DNA of 64,000 nt. It comes from Cohnella terricola (lineage in GTDB: Bacteria > Bacillota > Bacilli > Paenibacillales > Paenibacillaceae). Shown here piece by piece: positions 45,576-57,300 of this stretch. The notes under the pieces were generated by a model. The model was not told where the DNA came from, searched no databases, and worked only from the letters and a program-made list of their open reading frames with translations. How positions within the stretch are numbered: position 1 is the first letter of the stretch; the number at the start of each line of letters is the position of its first letter. Position numbers and translations under genes: made by a program. The stretch spans positions 1 through 64,000 of the forward strand of contig NZ_VNJJ01000011.1 of the NCBI RefSeq assembly GCF_007786475.1, in the 5' to 3' direction.

Positions 45576-46556
45576 CTATGCATTTGAGTCGGAAGATAAT
45601 ATCTCTTTCGCTCTCGCGGAATCGCTGGAAATTTGTTGAACCAGTTGATCGATGGATTCGAATTTCTTCTCCGCCCGTAAGAACGTATGCAAACTTAGAG
45701 CAAGCTTCCGTCCGTACAAGTCGCCGTCGAAATCGAACAGATGCGCTTCCAGCTTCAGCGCGCCTCCCGGAGCATCGAATGTAGGTCGGTAACCAACATT
45801 AAGCACTCCGTTATATTCATTCTCCGGCTCTCCCGTCTCCGATAAAACGCCGATCCGAATCGCATAGACGCCCGAGCGCGGAATGACATAAGGCTGCTCC
45901 GGCTGCAAATTCGCGGTCGGATAACCGAGCTGTCGGCCTCTGGCGTCGCCGTGAACGACGATCCCTTTAATGACGTAAGGCCTTCCTAGCAATTCGGAAG
46001 CTTCCGAGATTAGCCCATCCTCAAGCAGCCCGCGAATTCGGGTGCTGCTGACTTTCTCCTCTTGCATGAATACGGGCGCGACGACTTGTACTTCAATCTC
46101 TCCGTCCCCGTATTCCTTCAGCGTCTCGGCGTTGCCTTGCCCCCGATGTCCGAATGCAAAATCAAAGCCTACGGTCGTCGCTTTGACGCCAAGAGGAGCG
46201 ATGAGCGTCTTGACGAATCGCTCGGCGGTCACTTCCGAGAACTCCCTTTCAAACTGGATCACGTATGCAGCTTCTACTCCCAATTCAGCAAATAAGGCAA
46301 GCTTGTCCTCCAATGGAGTAAGCACCGTATCGAATTGGGACCCGTGCCCGAGCACGACTCTCGGGTGCGGATCGAAAGTCATCACGGCGGGAACCAATCC
46401 GCGCTGCCTCGCAAGCGCAACCGCCTGACGGACGACTTCCTGATGTCCCAAGTGCACGCCGTCGAAAAAACCGATCGCAAGCGAAATGCCTTCCTTGCGA
46501 GCACCTTCGGGGAGATCCCCCTTTACATTCGCGATTGATATATCATACCGTTCCAC
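45576..46556 (-). CDS. ribF: Bifunctional riboflavin kinase / FAD synthetase
   Basis: A 326-aa enzyme making FMN and then FAD. The N-terminal FAD synthetase domain has GFFDGVHLGHQEVV (29-42), and the SSTRIRGLLEDG segment lies near residue 160. The C-terminal kinase domain has GRQLGYPTANLQPEQ and GVLNVGYRPTF. It lies 15 bp after truB, as in B. subtilis (ribC). Confidence 0.96.
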   Translation of the reverse strand: MERYDISIANVKGDLPEGARKEGISLAIGFFDGVHLGHQEVVRQAVALARQRGLVPAVMTFDPHPRVVLGHGSQFDTVLTPLEDKLALFAELGVEAAYVIQFEREFSEVTAERFVKTLIAPLGVKATTVGFDFAFGHRGQGNAETLKEYGDGEIEVQVVAPVFMQEEKVSSTRIRGLLEDGLISEASELLGRPYVIKGIVVHGDARGRQLGYPTANLQPEQPYVIPRSGVYAIRIGVLSETGEPENEYNGVLNVGYRPTFDAPGGALKLEAHLFDFDGDLYGRKLALSLHTFLRAEKKFESIDQLVQQISSDSARAKEILSSDSNA

Positions 46557-46571
46557 CTGATGCCCTCCTGC

Positions 46572-47534
46572 TTAATCGGACTGACTGCCGCTCGGCCGAT
46601 CTTCCGGGACGAGAAACACTTTGACCGGACGAACTGTTCGCAGCGTCTCATCAACGGAAAATAACCCCAGAAAAACCCCGTCCGAGCGGTAAAGCTTCCG
46701 TATTCCCTGCCGGTCCGGAGGCGGCTGCAGTCTTTCCGCACTGATCCCTTTACCCTGAAGCACATGCTGTGACTCCGGAGAAGGTACGGTGGATGACGGA
46801 AAATTCGTCAGCAACCGGTCGGCCGCAATCAGCTTCTCGCTAATCTCGCCGTTCTCGATAAGCTCCGGGATTTGCTCAAGCGTAACGCACTGATCCCGGC
46901 GAAGTCCCGCGCTTTCCGTACGCACAAGCTCGGCCATCACGGCGGGCACGCCCAGCTTGCGTCCAATATCCGCACATAGAGTTCGAATATAAGTTCCTTT
47001 GGAACAAGACACAGTGAACGTTAGCTCCGGCTGTTCGCCGCCGACGCTCACCCCGAGTATTTCAATGAGATGAATCGTGACGCGCCTCGGCTTCCGTTCT
47101 ACCGTCAAGCCCTGCCGTGCGAGTTCGTAAAGACGTTTGCCGTCCACTTTGACCGCCGACACCATCGGAGGAATCTGATCGATCTCTCCGACGAAAGATA
47201 GCGCGGCCTCCTCGATCATTGACCGCGTTAAGAATGAAGCGTCTGCCGTCTCGATTACGTTGCCGCTCAAGTCTTCCGTATCTGTAGCGAGTCCGAAACG
47301 AAGCGTCGCTTGATAGGTTTTGGGCGACTCTTGCAAATATTCGACCATTCGAGTCGCGCGTCCGACGCATAAGGGAAGCACCCCCGTCACGGCGGGATCG
47401 AGCGTCCCCGTATGGCCGATTCTGCGTTCCCGAAGCAATCTCCTTGCTTTGGCGACGACGTCGTGCGAAGTCCATCCCGCAGGCTTCCAGATCGCAAGAA
47501 CGCCTTCCCATTGTTGTTCCTTCGGTTGATTCAT
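46572..47534 (-). CDS. truB: TruB, tRNA pseudouridine-55 synthase
   Basis: A 320-aa pseudouridine synthase. The catalytic Asp is in HTGTLDPAVTGVLPLCVGRA (about 41-60). KPAGWTSHDVV at the start and the GTYIRTLCADIG motif are family-typical. It starts four bases inside the end of the DHH phosphoesterase gene. Confidence 0.96.
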   Translation of the reverse strand: MNQPKEQQWEGVLAIWKPAGWTSHDVVAKARRLLRERRIGHTGTLDPAVTGVLPLCVGRATRMVEYLQESPKTYQATLRFGLATDTEDLSGNVIETADASFLTRSMIEEAALSFVGEIDQIPPMVSAVKVDGKRLYELARQGLTVERKPRRVTIHLIEILGVSVGGEQPELTFTVSCSKGTYIRTLCADIGRKLGVPAVMAELVRTESAGLRRDQCVTLEQIPELIENGEISEKLIAADRLLTNFPSSTVPSPESQHVLQGKGISAERLQPPPDRQGIRKLYRSDGVFLGLFSVDETLRTVRPVKVFLVPEDRPSGSQSD

Positions 47535-48517
47535 GATTCATCCAACGCTTTCTGCACGGCGCCAATGACTTGCTCGATCGTGTCCGGCAACGGGTCTGTC
47601 AATCTGCAGCCCGCCGCCTTGACGTGACCGCCTCCTCCGAAGAGCTGGGCGATCGCCGCAACATTCGCTTTGCCCGCCGAACGCATGCTGACCTTCACCG
47701 ATTGCGTGCCGTTCTGCTTAAACAGCAGTCCGACCTCGACCCCTTCGATGTTGCGAGGGTAATTAACCAAGCCTTCCAGATCTTCGTTGGTCGCACCCGT
47801 TTCCTCGAGATCCTCGGAGGTAACCCATACCCAGGCGATCCGCTGATTGGAAGTGAGGGATAACCGTGACAGTCCGCGCTGTAAAATATGCAGTTGTCCA
47901 ACTGTCATGCGCTCGAGCAACGTCTCCGCGAGTTCGGGTCCGTTGACTCCCAGTTCGAGCAGTCGCGAAGCCATAGCCATGACGAGAGGCGAAGTATTCG
48001 AATAGCGGAAGCCGCCCGTATCCGTCAGCAATCCCGTATAAATAGCGGTCGCAACGTGCACGTCCGGCCGAAGCGCCATTTCGTCCAGTAACTCGAACAA
48101 AATTTCGGCAGTCGCTGCCGCATCGAATTTCATTAAGTTGACGCGACCGAATCCGTCATTCGTCGGGTGATGGTCGATATTGAGGATCTCTGCATCAGGA
48201 GCAATCCACTCCCGTGCTCTTCCTGCTCGCGCGTAATCCGCGCAATCCACGCAAATGACGTTTCGATATTGCCGCGTTGGTCCGTTCAATTCCCCGTCAA
48301 GCGATCGAATCTCCGAGCTTTTCCAGAGGAAACGAAGCCTGGAGGGCACGGGGCCCTCGTTCAACATCGTATAGGTTTTGCCAAGCTGCTCCAGCAGCCA
48401 CCCCATGACTACGGTAGAACTGATCGCATCGCCATCGGGCTGCACATGAGAAACGATCAAGAAATCGTCCCTTTCGCGAATGAAAGCGGCCGCTTCCTTC
48501 AAATCTTCGACCCACAT
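47531..48517 (-). CDS. nrnA: NrnA-like DHH phosphoesterase
   Basis: A 328-aa bifunctional oligoribonuclease/pAp-phosphatase family protein that degrades short RNA oligomers. The motifs are SHVQPDGDAISST, CVDCADYARAG, NIDHHPTND and the DHHA1 tail GGGGHVKAAGC. Between rbfA and truB; the position is common in Firmicutes outside Bacillus. Confidence 0.93.
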   Translation of the reverse strand: MWVEDLKEAAAFIRERDDFLIVSHVQPDGDAISSTVVMGWLLEQLGKTYTMLNEGPVPSRLRFLWKSSEIRSLDGELNGPTRQYRNVICVDCADYARAGRAREWIAPDAEILNIDHHPTNDGFGRVNLMKFDAAATAEILFELLDEMALRPDVHVATAIYTGLLTDTGGFRYSNTSPLVMAMASRLLELGVNGPELAETLLERMTVGQLHILQRGLSRLSLTSNQRIAWVWVTSEDLEETGATNEDLEGLVNYPRNIEGVEVGLLFKQNGTQSVKVSMRSAGKANVAAIAQLFGGGGHVKAAGCRLTDPLPDTIEQVIGAVQKALDES

Positions 48518-48538
48518 GCTTTTTCCCCCCGACGAATC

Positions 48539-48895
48539 CTAAGACTCCAAAGATTGATTGTTAATTTGCTGCAGCAGCGCTTCGATATGGCTGCCGTATG
48601 CAATTGAGCTGTCGAAACGGAATTCGATCGACGGAGTATGGCGCAGCTTCACGCGGCGACCCAGCTCTGAACGCAGAAAGCCGTTGGCGCGTCCAATCGC
48701 CTTCAACGTCTCTTCTTTCTGCTCTTCGCTGCCCAGAATGCTTAAATACACTCTAGCTAGCGACAGATCGTTCGTGAGGTCTACCCCCGTCACGGTAATA
48801 AAACCGATCCGGGGATCTTTCAATTCCGTCTGAATAATGCTGCTGATTTCTTTCTTAATCTGTTCTCCGACCCGTCCGACTCTGAATTTGGCCAT
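48539..48895 (-). CDS. rbfA: Ribosome-binding factor A
   Basis: A 118-aa KH-fold 30S assembly factor (RVGEQIKKEISSIIQTELKD near the start; PSIEFRFDSSIAYGSHIEAL near the end). Usual length. Downstream of infB; ylxP, found here in B. subtilis, is absent. Confidence 0.96.
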   Translation of the reverse strand: MAKFRVGRVGEQIKKEISSIIQTELKDPRIGFITVTGVDLTNDLSLARVYLSILGSEEQKEETLKAIGRANGFLRSELGRRVKLRHTPSIEFRFDSSIAYGSHIEALLQQINNQSLES

Positions 48896-48924
48896 TCAGA
48901 TCCCACCTTCGTGTACTGCTGGGA

Positions 48925-51900
48925 TTAGCGCTCAACCGATTCCATGACGAAGGCTTCGATAATGTCGCCTTGTTGGAGGTCATTGAATTTATCCAGCGTA
49001 ATTCCGCATTCATATCCTTCCGAAACTTCCTTGGCATCATCCTTGAACCGCTTGAGGGAATCGATCTTGCCTGTGTAGACAACGATTCCTCCGCGAGTCA
49101 GGCGAGCTTCGGCGTTCCGGCTGATCTTGCCGTCGATAACCATACAACCGGCGATCGTGCCGACTTTCGTAACCTTGAACGTCTCGCGAACTTCCGCGTG
49201 ACCGATCACTTTTTCCTTGAATATCGGATCGAGCATGCCCTTCATCGCATATTCGATCTCTTCGATCACTTTGTAGATAATCGAGTGCAGGCGCACATCA
49301 ACCTTCTCTTGCTCGGCGATGCCTTGTGCGCGCGGTTCCGGACGAACGTTAAAGCCGATAACGATCGCGGAAGAAGCGGAAGCCAGAATAATGTCCGACT
49401 CCGTAACGGCGCCTACGCCGCTGTAGATGGTCCGCACGCGAACGCCTTCGATCTCGATTTTCTCGAGCGAGCCTTTGAGCGCTTCGAGCGAGCCTTGAAC
49501 GTCCGCTTTCAAGATGACGTTCAATTCCTTCATGTCGCCTTCTTTGATCTTGCTGAACAGATCTTCGAGCGTTACCGCTTGGTTCGCCTTCATCTGCGAT
49601 TGACGCGTCTTAATCGAACGCTTGTCGGAAATCTCGCGCGCTTTGCGCTCGTCTTCGAACACCATGAACGGATCGCCCGCCTGCGGAACTTCCGTCAGAC
49701 CGGTAATCTCGACCGGAGTCGACGGTCCCGCTTCTTTAATACGGCGGCCGCGGTCGTTCGTCATCGCGCGAATCCGTCCGAAGCAATCGCCTGCCACGAA
49801 CGCGTCGCCGACTTTAAGCGTACCGTTCTGCACGAGAATCCGGGCAACCGGTCCTTTTCCTTTGTCGAGCTCGGCTTCCATGACTGTACCGCGTGCGCGT
49901 TTGTTAGGGTTCGCCTTATAATCGTTCACTTCGGCGACGAGCAAGACCATCTCCAACAAGCCATCCAAGTTCAGCCGTTGCTTAGCGGACACTTCGACGA
50001 AGATCGTGTCTCCGCCCCACTCTTCCTGAACGAGTCCGTACTCGGTCAATTCCTGCTTGACTTTGTCCGGATTCGCGGACGGCTTGTCGATCTTGTTCAC
50101 GGCCACGATAATCGGGACGTTCGCCGCTTTCGCGTGCGCGATCGCTTCCACGGTCTGAGGCATGACGCCATCATCCGCGGCAACGACCAGAATCGTAATA
50201 TCGGTAACCTGCGCTCCGCGGGCACGCATCGTCGTGAACGCTTCGTGACCAGGCGTATCGAGGAACGTAATTTTCTTGTTGTTGATTTCGACTTGGTAAG
50301 CTCCGATATGCTGCGTAATGCCGCCGGCTTCGCCGCTAGCGACTTTCGTTTCGCGAATCGCGTCGAGCAGGGTCGTTTTACCGTGGTCAACGTGTCCCAT
50401 AATTGTGACAACCGGTGGACGGCTAATGAGATCGTTCGGATCGTCGTTTTCTTCGATGGTTTCGAAGTTCGTATCCTCTACGACGATCTTCACTTCGGCT
50501 TCTACGCCATATTCGGAGACGACAAGCAAGACGGTGTCGAGATCCAGATCTTGGTTGATCGTGGCCATCACGCCCATCATAAGGAGCTTCTTGATCACTT
50601 CGGAAGCGTCTTTATGAAGCAACTTCGCCAATTCGCCTACTGTCATGTTACCGCGAACGATAACCTTCTTCGGCGTATTGTCAATCTTCTCGCGCGGCGG
50701 TTGATTGTTCTTACGAGCGTTCTTGCCGCCTTTGCCCTTGGCACTTCTATAATTGTTTCTGCTGTCGTCGAAGCGGCTGTTCTGATCTTTCCGCTTGCCT
50801 GCTGCTCCCGGACCGCCGGAACGGTTGAAATCCCCCTCGCGGCCTTTACCGTCGCGTCCGCCCCTGTTCGCTCCTGTTGCAGACGGAGCCGGACTGCGAC
50901 CTGCGCCGACGCCTTGACCCGGACGGGCAGAAGTCGCGCCTCCGCCTTGCGGACGATTGAATCCACCTTGGCCGCCTTGACCGCCTTGCGGGCGGTTGAA
51001 TCCGCCTTGGCCTCCGCCTTGCGGACGGTTGTACCCACCTTGACCACCTTGACCGCCTTGACCGCCTTGCGGGCGGTTGTATCCGCCTTGGCCGCCTTGA
51101 CCGCCTTGCGGACGGTTGTATCCGCCTTGGCCGCCTTGACCACCCTGCGGACGGTTGTATCCGCCTTGGCCGCCTTGACCACCCTGCGGACGGTTGTATC
51201 CGCCTTGGCCGCCTTGACCGCCCTGCGGACGGTTGTATCCGCCTTGGCCGCCTTGACCGCCTTGTGGACGGTTACCATCGCGGTTATATCCGCCTTGACC
51301 GCCTTGCGGACGGTTGCCATCGCGGTTGTATCCGCCTTGGCCGCCTTGACCACCTTGTGGACGGTTGCCATCGCGGTTATATCCACCTTGGCCGCCTTGC
51401 GGACGGTTGCCGTCGCGATTATATCCGCCTTGACCGCCTTGCGGACGGTTGCCGTCGCGGTTATATCCGCCTTGGCCGCCGCTTTGTGGACGATTGCCGC
51501 CTTCGCGTTGAGTCGGCGCGGACGGAGCAGCCGTGTTCGCAGAAGAAGCAACCGGAGCCGTCGGCGCTTCTTGCGTCGACGAAATAACCGGAGCAGCCGG
51601 ACGTGCTTGCTGTACCGGCTCTTTCGGTGTTTCGGCGCTTGGCGCGCTTGCTGCGGCAGGTGCCGCGGATTGTGGACGACGCTCAGGTGCAGTTGCCGGT
51701 TTAGCGGAAGCTTGGGCCATTTTAGCCGCGGCATTCGCTTTAATATCGCGGAAGAATTTCTCCACCGCGCCCGTCATGCCGTCTTCCATCACGCTCATAT
51801 GGTTGTTGACCGGCATGTTCATTCTTTTCAATATGGTTATGACTTCCTTGCTGCTCATATTGAGCTGCTTGGCGTATTCGTAAACTCTGAGCTTATCCTT

Positions 51901-51927
51901 GTTATCCGTTTGATCTTGTTTACTCAA
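48925..51927 (-). CDS. infB: Translation initiation factor IF-2, with long Gly-rich repeat linker
   Basis: A 1000-aa GTPase that brings initiator tRNA to the 30S subunit. N-terminal IF2_N domain ([18 protein letters not shown], about 10-60), then an Ala/Pro-rich stretch and a Gly/Gln/Asn/Arg/Tyr repeat region (about 150-330, units such as [14 protein letters not shown] and [13 protein letters not shown]). A second IF2_N (about 430-480), the G domain ([12 protein letters not shown] near 515, DTPGH, NKIDK) and domains II-IV follow. The TTG at 51927 is chosen because GGAGGTGGAG precedes it; it overlaps ylxQ by 8 bases. The repeat region is unusually long. Confidence 0.95.
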   Translation of the reverse strand: MSKQDQTDNKDKLRVYEYAKQLNMSSKEVITILKRMNMPVNNHMSVMEDGMTGAVEKFFRDIKANAAAKMAQASAKPATAPERRPQSAAPAAASAPSAETPKEPVQQARPAAPVISSTQEAPTAPVASSANTAAPSAPTQREGGNRPQSGGQGGYNRDGNRPQGGQGGYNRDGNRPQGGQGGYNRDGNRPQGGQGGQGGYNRDGNRPQGGQGGYNRDGNRPQGGQGGQGGYNRPQGGQGGQGGYNRPQGGQGGQGGYNRPQGGQGGQGGYNRPQGGQGGQGGYNRPQGGQGGQGGQGGYNRPQGGGQGGFNRPQGGQGGQGGFNRPQGGGATSARPGQGVGAGRSPAPSATGANRGGRDGKGREGDFNRSGGPGAAGKRKDQNSRFDDSRNNYRSAKGKGGKNARKNNQPPREKIDNTPKKVIVRGNMTVGELAKLLHKDASEVIKKLLMMGVMATINQDLDLDTVLLVVSEYGVEAEVKIVVEDTNFETIEENDDPNDLISRPPVVTIMGHVDHGKTTLLDAIRETKVASGEAGGITQHIGAYQVEINNKKITFLDTPGHEAFTTMRARGAQVTDITILVVAADDGVMPQTVEAIAHAKAANVPIIVAVNKIDKPSANPDKVKQELTEYGLVQEEWGGDTIFVEVSAKQRLNLDGLLEMVLLVAEVNDYKANPNKRARGTVMEAELDKGKGPVARILVQNGTLKVGDAFVAGDCFGRIRAMTNDRGRRIKEAGPSTPVEITGLTEVPQAGDPFMVFEDERKAREISDKRSIKTRQSQMKANQAVTLEDLFSKIKEGDMKELNVILKADVQGSLEALKGSLEKIEIEGVRVRTIYSGVGAVTESDIILASASSAIVIGFNVRPEPRAQGIAEQEKVDVRLHSIIYKVIEEIEYAMKGMLDPIFKEKVIGHAEVRETFKVTKVGTIAGCMVIDGKISRNAEARLTRGGIVVYTGKIDSLKRFKDDAKEVSEGYECGITLDKFNDLQQGDIIEAFVMESVER

Positions 51928-52252
51928 TATTCTCCACCTCCGAGTGATGATTCCAACCGGCGGCCAGCATATCCGCAAATCCCCTATCCGTAACAGCAAA
52001 CATCACGCGTTCGGGTTTCCCGACAGCCGATCCCAATTCGAATCGTGTAAAACCGACTAACAGTGGCACACCGTAACTCTTGCATTTATCGCTAATTTTT
52101 TTCGCCGTATTACCCGATGCGTCGCCGGCTAGCAAGACAAGCTTAGCTTCGCCCGATCTGATCGCCTTAAGCACGATTTCCTCGCCGCTGATCAACTTGC
52201 CCGCCCTCGTGGCGAGGCCAAGCCGGGACAACACTTTATTCGCCGTCTTCAT
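51920..52252 (-). CDS. ylxQ: YlxQ, L7Ae-family RNA-binding protein
   Basis: A 110-aa L7Ae/L30e-fold protein ([40 protein letters not shown]). Such proteins bind kink-turn RNA. It overlaps rnpM at its start and infB at its end, within the nusA-infB operon. Confidence 0.94.
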   Translation of the reverse strand: MKTANKVLSRLGLATRAGKLISGEEIVLKAIRSGEAKLVLLAGDASGNTAKKISDKCKSYGVPLLVGFTRFELGSAVGKPERVMFAVTDRGFADMLAAGWNHHSEVENIE

Positions 52253-52556
52253 CGTCGTCCGCCAGCTCCTTATTCGCCTGGAACTGATCCTCCACTAGAA
52301 TGAAGTCCGCTTCCAGACGGTCGTAAATCTCGGATCCAACCGGCGTCTTCAAAGCCCGTTCGAAAGCTTTGGACTTCTTCGCGAGCTTGAAGCAGGCGAC
52401 ATTGCCGCACAAATAAGCTCCACGTCCGGGCTTCTTGCCGGTCAGATCGATCTGAATGTCTCCCTGAGGAGAACGGACGATGCGAATCAGTTCTTTTTTC
52501 GGTTTCATTTCCTGGCATGCAACGCATTTGCGCTGCGGAATTTTCCTTGGCCTCAC
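52236..52556 (-). CDS. rnpM: RnpM (YlxR), RNase P modulator
   Basis: A 106-aa YlxR-fold RNA-binding protein with the zinc-like CVACQ and the conserved GRGAYLC motif. YlxR has recently been called RnpM for binding RNase P RNA and modulating it. Conserved between nusA and ylxQ. Confidence 0.93.
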   Translation of the reverse strand: MRPRKIPQRKCVACQEMKPKKELIRIVRSPQGDIQIDLTGKKPGRGAYLCGNVACFKLAKKSKAFERALKTPVGSEIYDRLEADFILVEDQFQANKELADDDEDGE

Positions 52557-52567
52557 GGCGATCCCCC

Positions 52568-53665
52568 TTAGTCGATGGATACGCTGTCCTGATGCATTGT
52601 CGCTCCGGTCGATTTTGGACGTCCGTACTCCTGTTCGGCCTGAGTCTCGCTCTTAATATCGATTTTCCAACCGGTCAGCTTCGCAGCCAAACGGGCGTTC
52701 TGGCCCTTAATGCCGATCGCGAGGGAAAGCTGATAATCAGGTACGATGACGCGCGCCATTTTCTCCGCTTCAAAGACGATGACTTCGAGCACTTTGGATG
52801 GGCTAAGAGCGTTCGCGACGTACTCGTCGATCGCCTCCGACCAGCGCACGATGTCGATTTTCTCGCCTTTCAGTTCCGTCACGATCGATTGGACGCGAGT
52901 GCCGCGCTGACCGACGCACGATCCGACGGGATCAACTTCTTCGTTACGAGAGTATACCGCGATCTTGGAACGGAAGCCCGCCTCGCGCGCAACAGAACGG
53001 ATTTCCACGGTACCGTCGAAAATCTCAGGCACTTCCAGCTCGAACAAACGTTTCAACAATCCCGGATGAGTGCGGGAAAGAATGATCTGCGGGCCTTTGC
53101 TCGTATTCTCGACCTTCGTGATGAAGGATTTGACGCGATCTCCTTGTTTGAACTTGTCCGTAGGCATCAGCTCGGTGAGCGGAAGAGCCGCTTCGACTTT
53201 GCCGAGGTCGACGTATAAGTTGCGCAGATCCATCCGCTGAATGATGCCTGTCACGATATCTTGTTCCTTGTCTACAAACGCGTGATAGATCAATCCCCGC
53301 TCCGCTTCGCGAATGCGCTGTGTAACGACTTGTTTGGCCGTCTGGGCGGCGATCCGTCCGAAGTCCCGCGGTGTAACTTCGATCTCCGCGATATCGTCGA
53401 GCTGATAGTGCGGATTGATCGCTCTCGCAGCTTCGAGCGAAATCTCCAATCGCGGATCCAGAACCTCTTCCACAATCGTTTTGCGGGCGTAGACTTTAAT
53501 GAGCCCTGTTGTCCGGTTAATATCGACGCGAACGTTCTGAGCCGTATTAAAGTTGCGCTTGTAGCTGGAGATCAGTGCCGCTTCGATAGCTTCGATCAGG
53601 ACGTCCTTGGCAATGCCCTTCTCCCGCTCGATTTCGGATAGCGCTTCGATAAACTCCATGCTCAT
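52568..53665 (-). CDS. nusA: Transcription factor NusA
   Basis: A 365-aa elongation/termination factor. N-terminal RNAP-binding domain (MEFIEALSEIEREKGIAKDV), S1 domain (about 135-200), and two KH domains (DPVGSCVGQRGTRVQSIVTE; LSLAIGIKGQNARLAAKLTG). There is no C-terminal acidic-repeat domain, as in other Firmicutes. It leads the nusA-rnpM-ylxQ-infB-rbfA operon with rimP upstream. Confidence 0.97.
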   Translation of the reverse strand: MSMEFIEALSEIEREKGIAKDVLIEAIEAALISSYKRNFNTAQNVRVDINRTTGLIKVYARKTIVEEVLDPRLEISLEAARAINPHYQLDDIAEIEVTPRDFGRIAAQTAKQVVTQRIREAERGLIYHAFVDKEQDIVTGIIQRMDLRNLYVDLGKVEAALPLTELMPTDKFKQGDRVKSFITKVENTSKGPQIILSRTHPGLLKRLFELEVPEIFDGTVEIRSVAREAGFRSKIAVYSRNEEVDPVGSCVGQRGTRVQSIVTELKGEKIDIVRWSEAIDEYVANALSPSKVLEVIVFEAEKMARVIVPDYQLSLAIGIKGQNARLAAKLTGWKIDIKSETQAEQEYGRPKSTGATMHQDSVSID

Positions 53666-53736
53666 GTCTTGTTTATTCCTCCTTAAGCGGCTACTCCGAC
53701 AGCATATAACCGCGGATCGTCGCCGTTCTCAATAAA

Positions 53737-54198
53737 TTAGAAAACAATGGCCAACCTAGCGGAGGCCACTTTATCGTAAGGGATGGCATGTTTGCGGCGT
53801 CCGACTTCCACGATGATCGTCGTTCCGTCGAACTCTTCCAGCCGTCCTTCGAACTCTTTGGCCCCGTCAATCTTTTCGTACGTCGTCACGAACACATGCT
53901 TGCCGACCGCTTTCGCGACGTCTTCCGCCTTTTTGAGCGGCCTTTCGGCGCCGGGAGAACTGACTTCCAGGAAATACGCTTCTTCTATAGGATCCAGCTC
54001 ATCCAATTTTGCGCTGATGAATTCGGAGAAACGGCCGCAATCGTCGATATCGATCCCGCCTTCCTTATCCACGTAAATACGCAAAAACCAGTTGCTGCCT
54101 TCCTTCACGTACTCCACGTCCACCAATTCCAACCCGTTCTCCTCCAGGAAGGAGGTCGCGAAGTTTTCGACGATGGACTTGATTTGCGGTGAATTCAA
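53737..54198 (-). CDS. rimP: RimP, ribosome maturation factor
   Basis: A 153-aa 30S assembly factor ([40 protein letters not shown]). Usual length. It lies before nusA, after the polC terminator. Confidence 0.95.
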   Translation of the reverse strand: MNSPQIKSIVENFATSFLEENGLELVDVEYVKEGSNWFLRIYVDKEGGIDIDDCGRFSEFISAKLDELDPIEEAYFLEVSSPGAERPLKKAEDVAKAVGKHVFVTTYEKIDGAKEFEGRLEEFDGTTIIVEVGRRKHAIPYDKVASARLAIVF

Positions 54199-54264
54199 TA
54201 GGGTATACCTCCCGATGTTCCAAATGGATTGCCGCAGCCTTCACAACCGTAAAGATCCGCAGAC

Positions 54265-54295
54265 AAAACGGAAAGAGTGGGTTTCCCCACTCTTC
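54265..54295 (-). terminator. Terminator between polC and rimP
   Basis: On the minus strand AAGAGTGGGG and CCCACTCTT pair with a 3-4 base loop, followed by TCCGTTTTG. It separates polC from the rimP-nusA operon. Confidence 0.8.
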
Positions 54296-54392
54296 TGCAG
54301 ACAGTGTTATCCACATGATTACCAAAATTAATATAACATAATCTTGGCGTTACTGGCAACCACTACTTTCCTCCGGAGATTCCCTCCCACGC

Positions 54393-57300
54393 TTAGAACA
54401 GCATAAGCTGATTCGATTCGGGGAGCCCTCTGAAAGCGCCTAGTCCGGCCAGCACTTCGACGATCGTCTTGCTTGCCCTTGACCGCTGTTGAAAGTCCTC
54501 AATCGAGAGGTAGTCTCCCTCTTCGCGGGAAGCCGCGATATTGCGAGCCGCGTTCTCCCCGACGCCGGCGATTGCGCCGAAAGGAGGAATAAGGCTGTCC
54601 CCGTCTACAATAAAGCGCGTCGCTTCCGAACGATAGAGATCGACGGTTTTGAACTTGAATCCTCTCGCCGTCATCTCCAGCCCCATCTCGAGAATCGAGA
54701 TCATGTTTTTCTCTTTCGTCGTCGCTTGAAAGCCTTTCTCCTCGATCTCCAGCAGCATCTTCAAAATCGCGTCGTATCCTTGGCAGAACAGCTCGACGTC
54801 GAAGTCCCCGGCGCGTACGGAGAAATACGTCGCGTAATATTCGATCGGGTTATAGAGTTTGAAATAGGCCGTCCGCACTGCGGAAATAACATAAGCCGCG
54901 GCATGCGCTTTCGGGAACATATACTCGATGCGCAAGCAGGAATCGATGTACCATTGCGGCACTTTGCACCGCTTCATCTCTTCGATCCACTCCGGCGTCA
55001 AGCCTTTTCCTTTCCGCACGCTTTCCGTGATTTTGAACGCCAGCGAAGCGTCCATACCCGCTTTGTAAATCAGGAACAGCATAATATCGTCGCGACAACC
55101 AATAACCGTCTTAATCGTGCACGTGTTATTCTTGATCAGTTCCTGCGCGTTGCCGAGCCATACGCCTGTTCCGTGAGACAATCCCGAGATCTGCAGCAGA
55201 TCGGCGAAGCTCGAAGGTTTCGTCTCCTCAAGCATCTGCCGCACGAACCGCGTTCCCATCTCGGGCACGCCGAATGTTGCCACCGGAGAACGGATCTGCT
55301 GCGGTGTGACGCCCAGCGCTTCGACGGAGTTGAACAAGCTCATCACCTTCGGATCGTTCATCGGAATCGTTGTCGGATCGATTCCAGTCAAATCCTGAAG
55401 CATCCGCATCATCGTCGGATCGTCGTGCCCGAGTATATCGAGCTTGAGCAAGTTCGCATCGAAGGCATGATAATCGAAATGCGTCGTTTTCCATTCCGCG
55501 CTCGTATCGTCGGCCGGGTATTGCACCGGCGTAATGTCTTCTACTTCCATATAGTCCGGAACGACGACGATGCCGCCGGGATGCTGCCCGGTGCTGCGCT
55601 TAACGCCCGTGCATCCGGCCGCAAGCCGGTTCAGTTCCGCTCCGCGCCATGACTTGTTATGCTCTTCTTCGTATTTCTTCGTAAAACCGAACGCGGTTTT
55701 CTCCGCGACTGTGCCGATCGTTCCCGCACGAAACACGCTTCTCTCCGAGAACAGCACTTTAGTGTAATTGTGTGCATGCGGCTGATATTCCCCCGAGAAG
55801 TTCAAGTCGATATCGGGAACCTTGTCTCCCTTGAATCCAAGGAACGTCTCGAACGGGATATCCTGCCCTTCTCCGCGCATGACCGTACCGCATTCCGGAC
55901 AAAGCTTGTTCGGCAAATCAAAACCGCTCGGTACGCTGCCGTCGAGAAACCATTCGCTGTGCTTGCATTCCGGATTCCGGCACAGGTAGTGGGCGGGCAG
56001 CGGATTAACCTCGGAGATGCCTAGGAACGTGGCGACGACCGACGAGCCGACCGATCCCCGCGAACCGACGAGGTAACCGTCTTGGTTCGACTTTTTGACG
56101 AGCCGTTCCGAGATCAAATAGTTTGCAGAGAACCCGAACTTGATGATCGGTACGAGCTCCTTCTCGAGCCGCGCCGTGACGACTTCCGGAAGTTCCTCCC
56201 CGTACATGCTACGCGCCGTGGCGTAACACGTGTCGCGAATCTCGTCGTCCGCGCCTTCGATGATCGGCGTGAACAGCTCATCCGGAAACAGCTTGATCTC
56301 CTCGAAGCGGTCGGCCAGTTCGGACGTGTTGGTCACAACGACCTCGTAGGCCTTTCCATCTCCTAGAAACTTGAACTCTTCCAGCATTTCCGTCGTCGTG
56401 CGGAAATGCGCGTCCGGCTTGCGCTGGTCCTTCAGCGGACTGAATCCGGTTATGCCGTGAATCGTAATGTCGCGGAAAATTTTCTCGCGCGGGTTCAGAT
56501 AATGGACGTTACCCGTCGCGATGACCGGTTTCGTCAGCTTCTCGCCGATCCGAACGATGCGTCGAAGCGCCTCCTCCAGGGATGCTCTGCTGGAGACAAG
56601 TCCCTTGTCCAGCAAATGCATATAGAAATCGAGCGGTTGAATCTCCAGTACATCGTAGAATTCCGCAACTTCTTCCGCTTCCTCCTGCGACTTGTTTAGC
56701 ACCGTCTCGAACAATTCGCCTTTCTCGCATCCGGAAATGACGAGCAACCCTTCGCGATACTCGATGAGCTTGCTTTTCGGAATACAGGCCACACGATTAA
56801 AATATTCGGTATGGGATAAAGAAATCAGTTTGTATAAGTTCTTCTTGCCGATCGCGTTAAGCGCGTAGATGCCGCAATGGAACGGTCGGGTCGTCTTCCA
56901 GCTCATGTCGTTCAAATCGTTAAGCACGTGCAGTTCGTTGATCCCTTTGGCTTGAATGTCCTTCAGCAAACCGTTCAGAATGCCTCCGAGCGCAATCGTA
57001 TCGTCGATCGCCCGGTGGTGGTTCTCTAGCGATACCTTATACAGGGACGCGAGCGTGTTCAAGCGATGGTTCTTCATCTTCGGATACAAGTATCTCGCCA
57101 ATTCGAGCGTATCCAGCGCCGGGTTCGCTATTGGCGGAAGGCCGAATTGCTTGCAGGCGTGCTGCATGAAGCCAATGTCGAAACGAGCGTTATGCGCCAC
57201 GAGCACGGCGTCTCCGACGAATGCGATGAATTCCTTCAGCTTCGGCTCTAGCTCGGGCGCATCCTTGACCATCTCGTCCGTAATATTCGTCAACTGCTGG

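Noticed and set aside
48970-51993. A roughly 1000-codon plus-strand frame opposite infB
   Set aside because: It is antisense to infB. It is open only because of the codon bias and Gly-rich repeats of infB; the translation is low-complexity and has no start signal.
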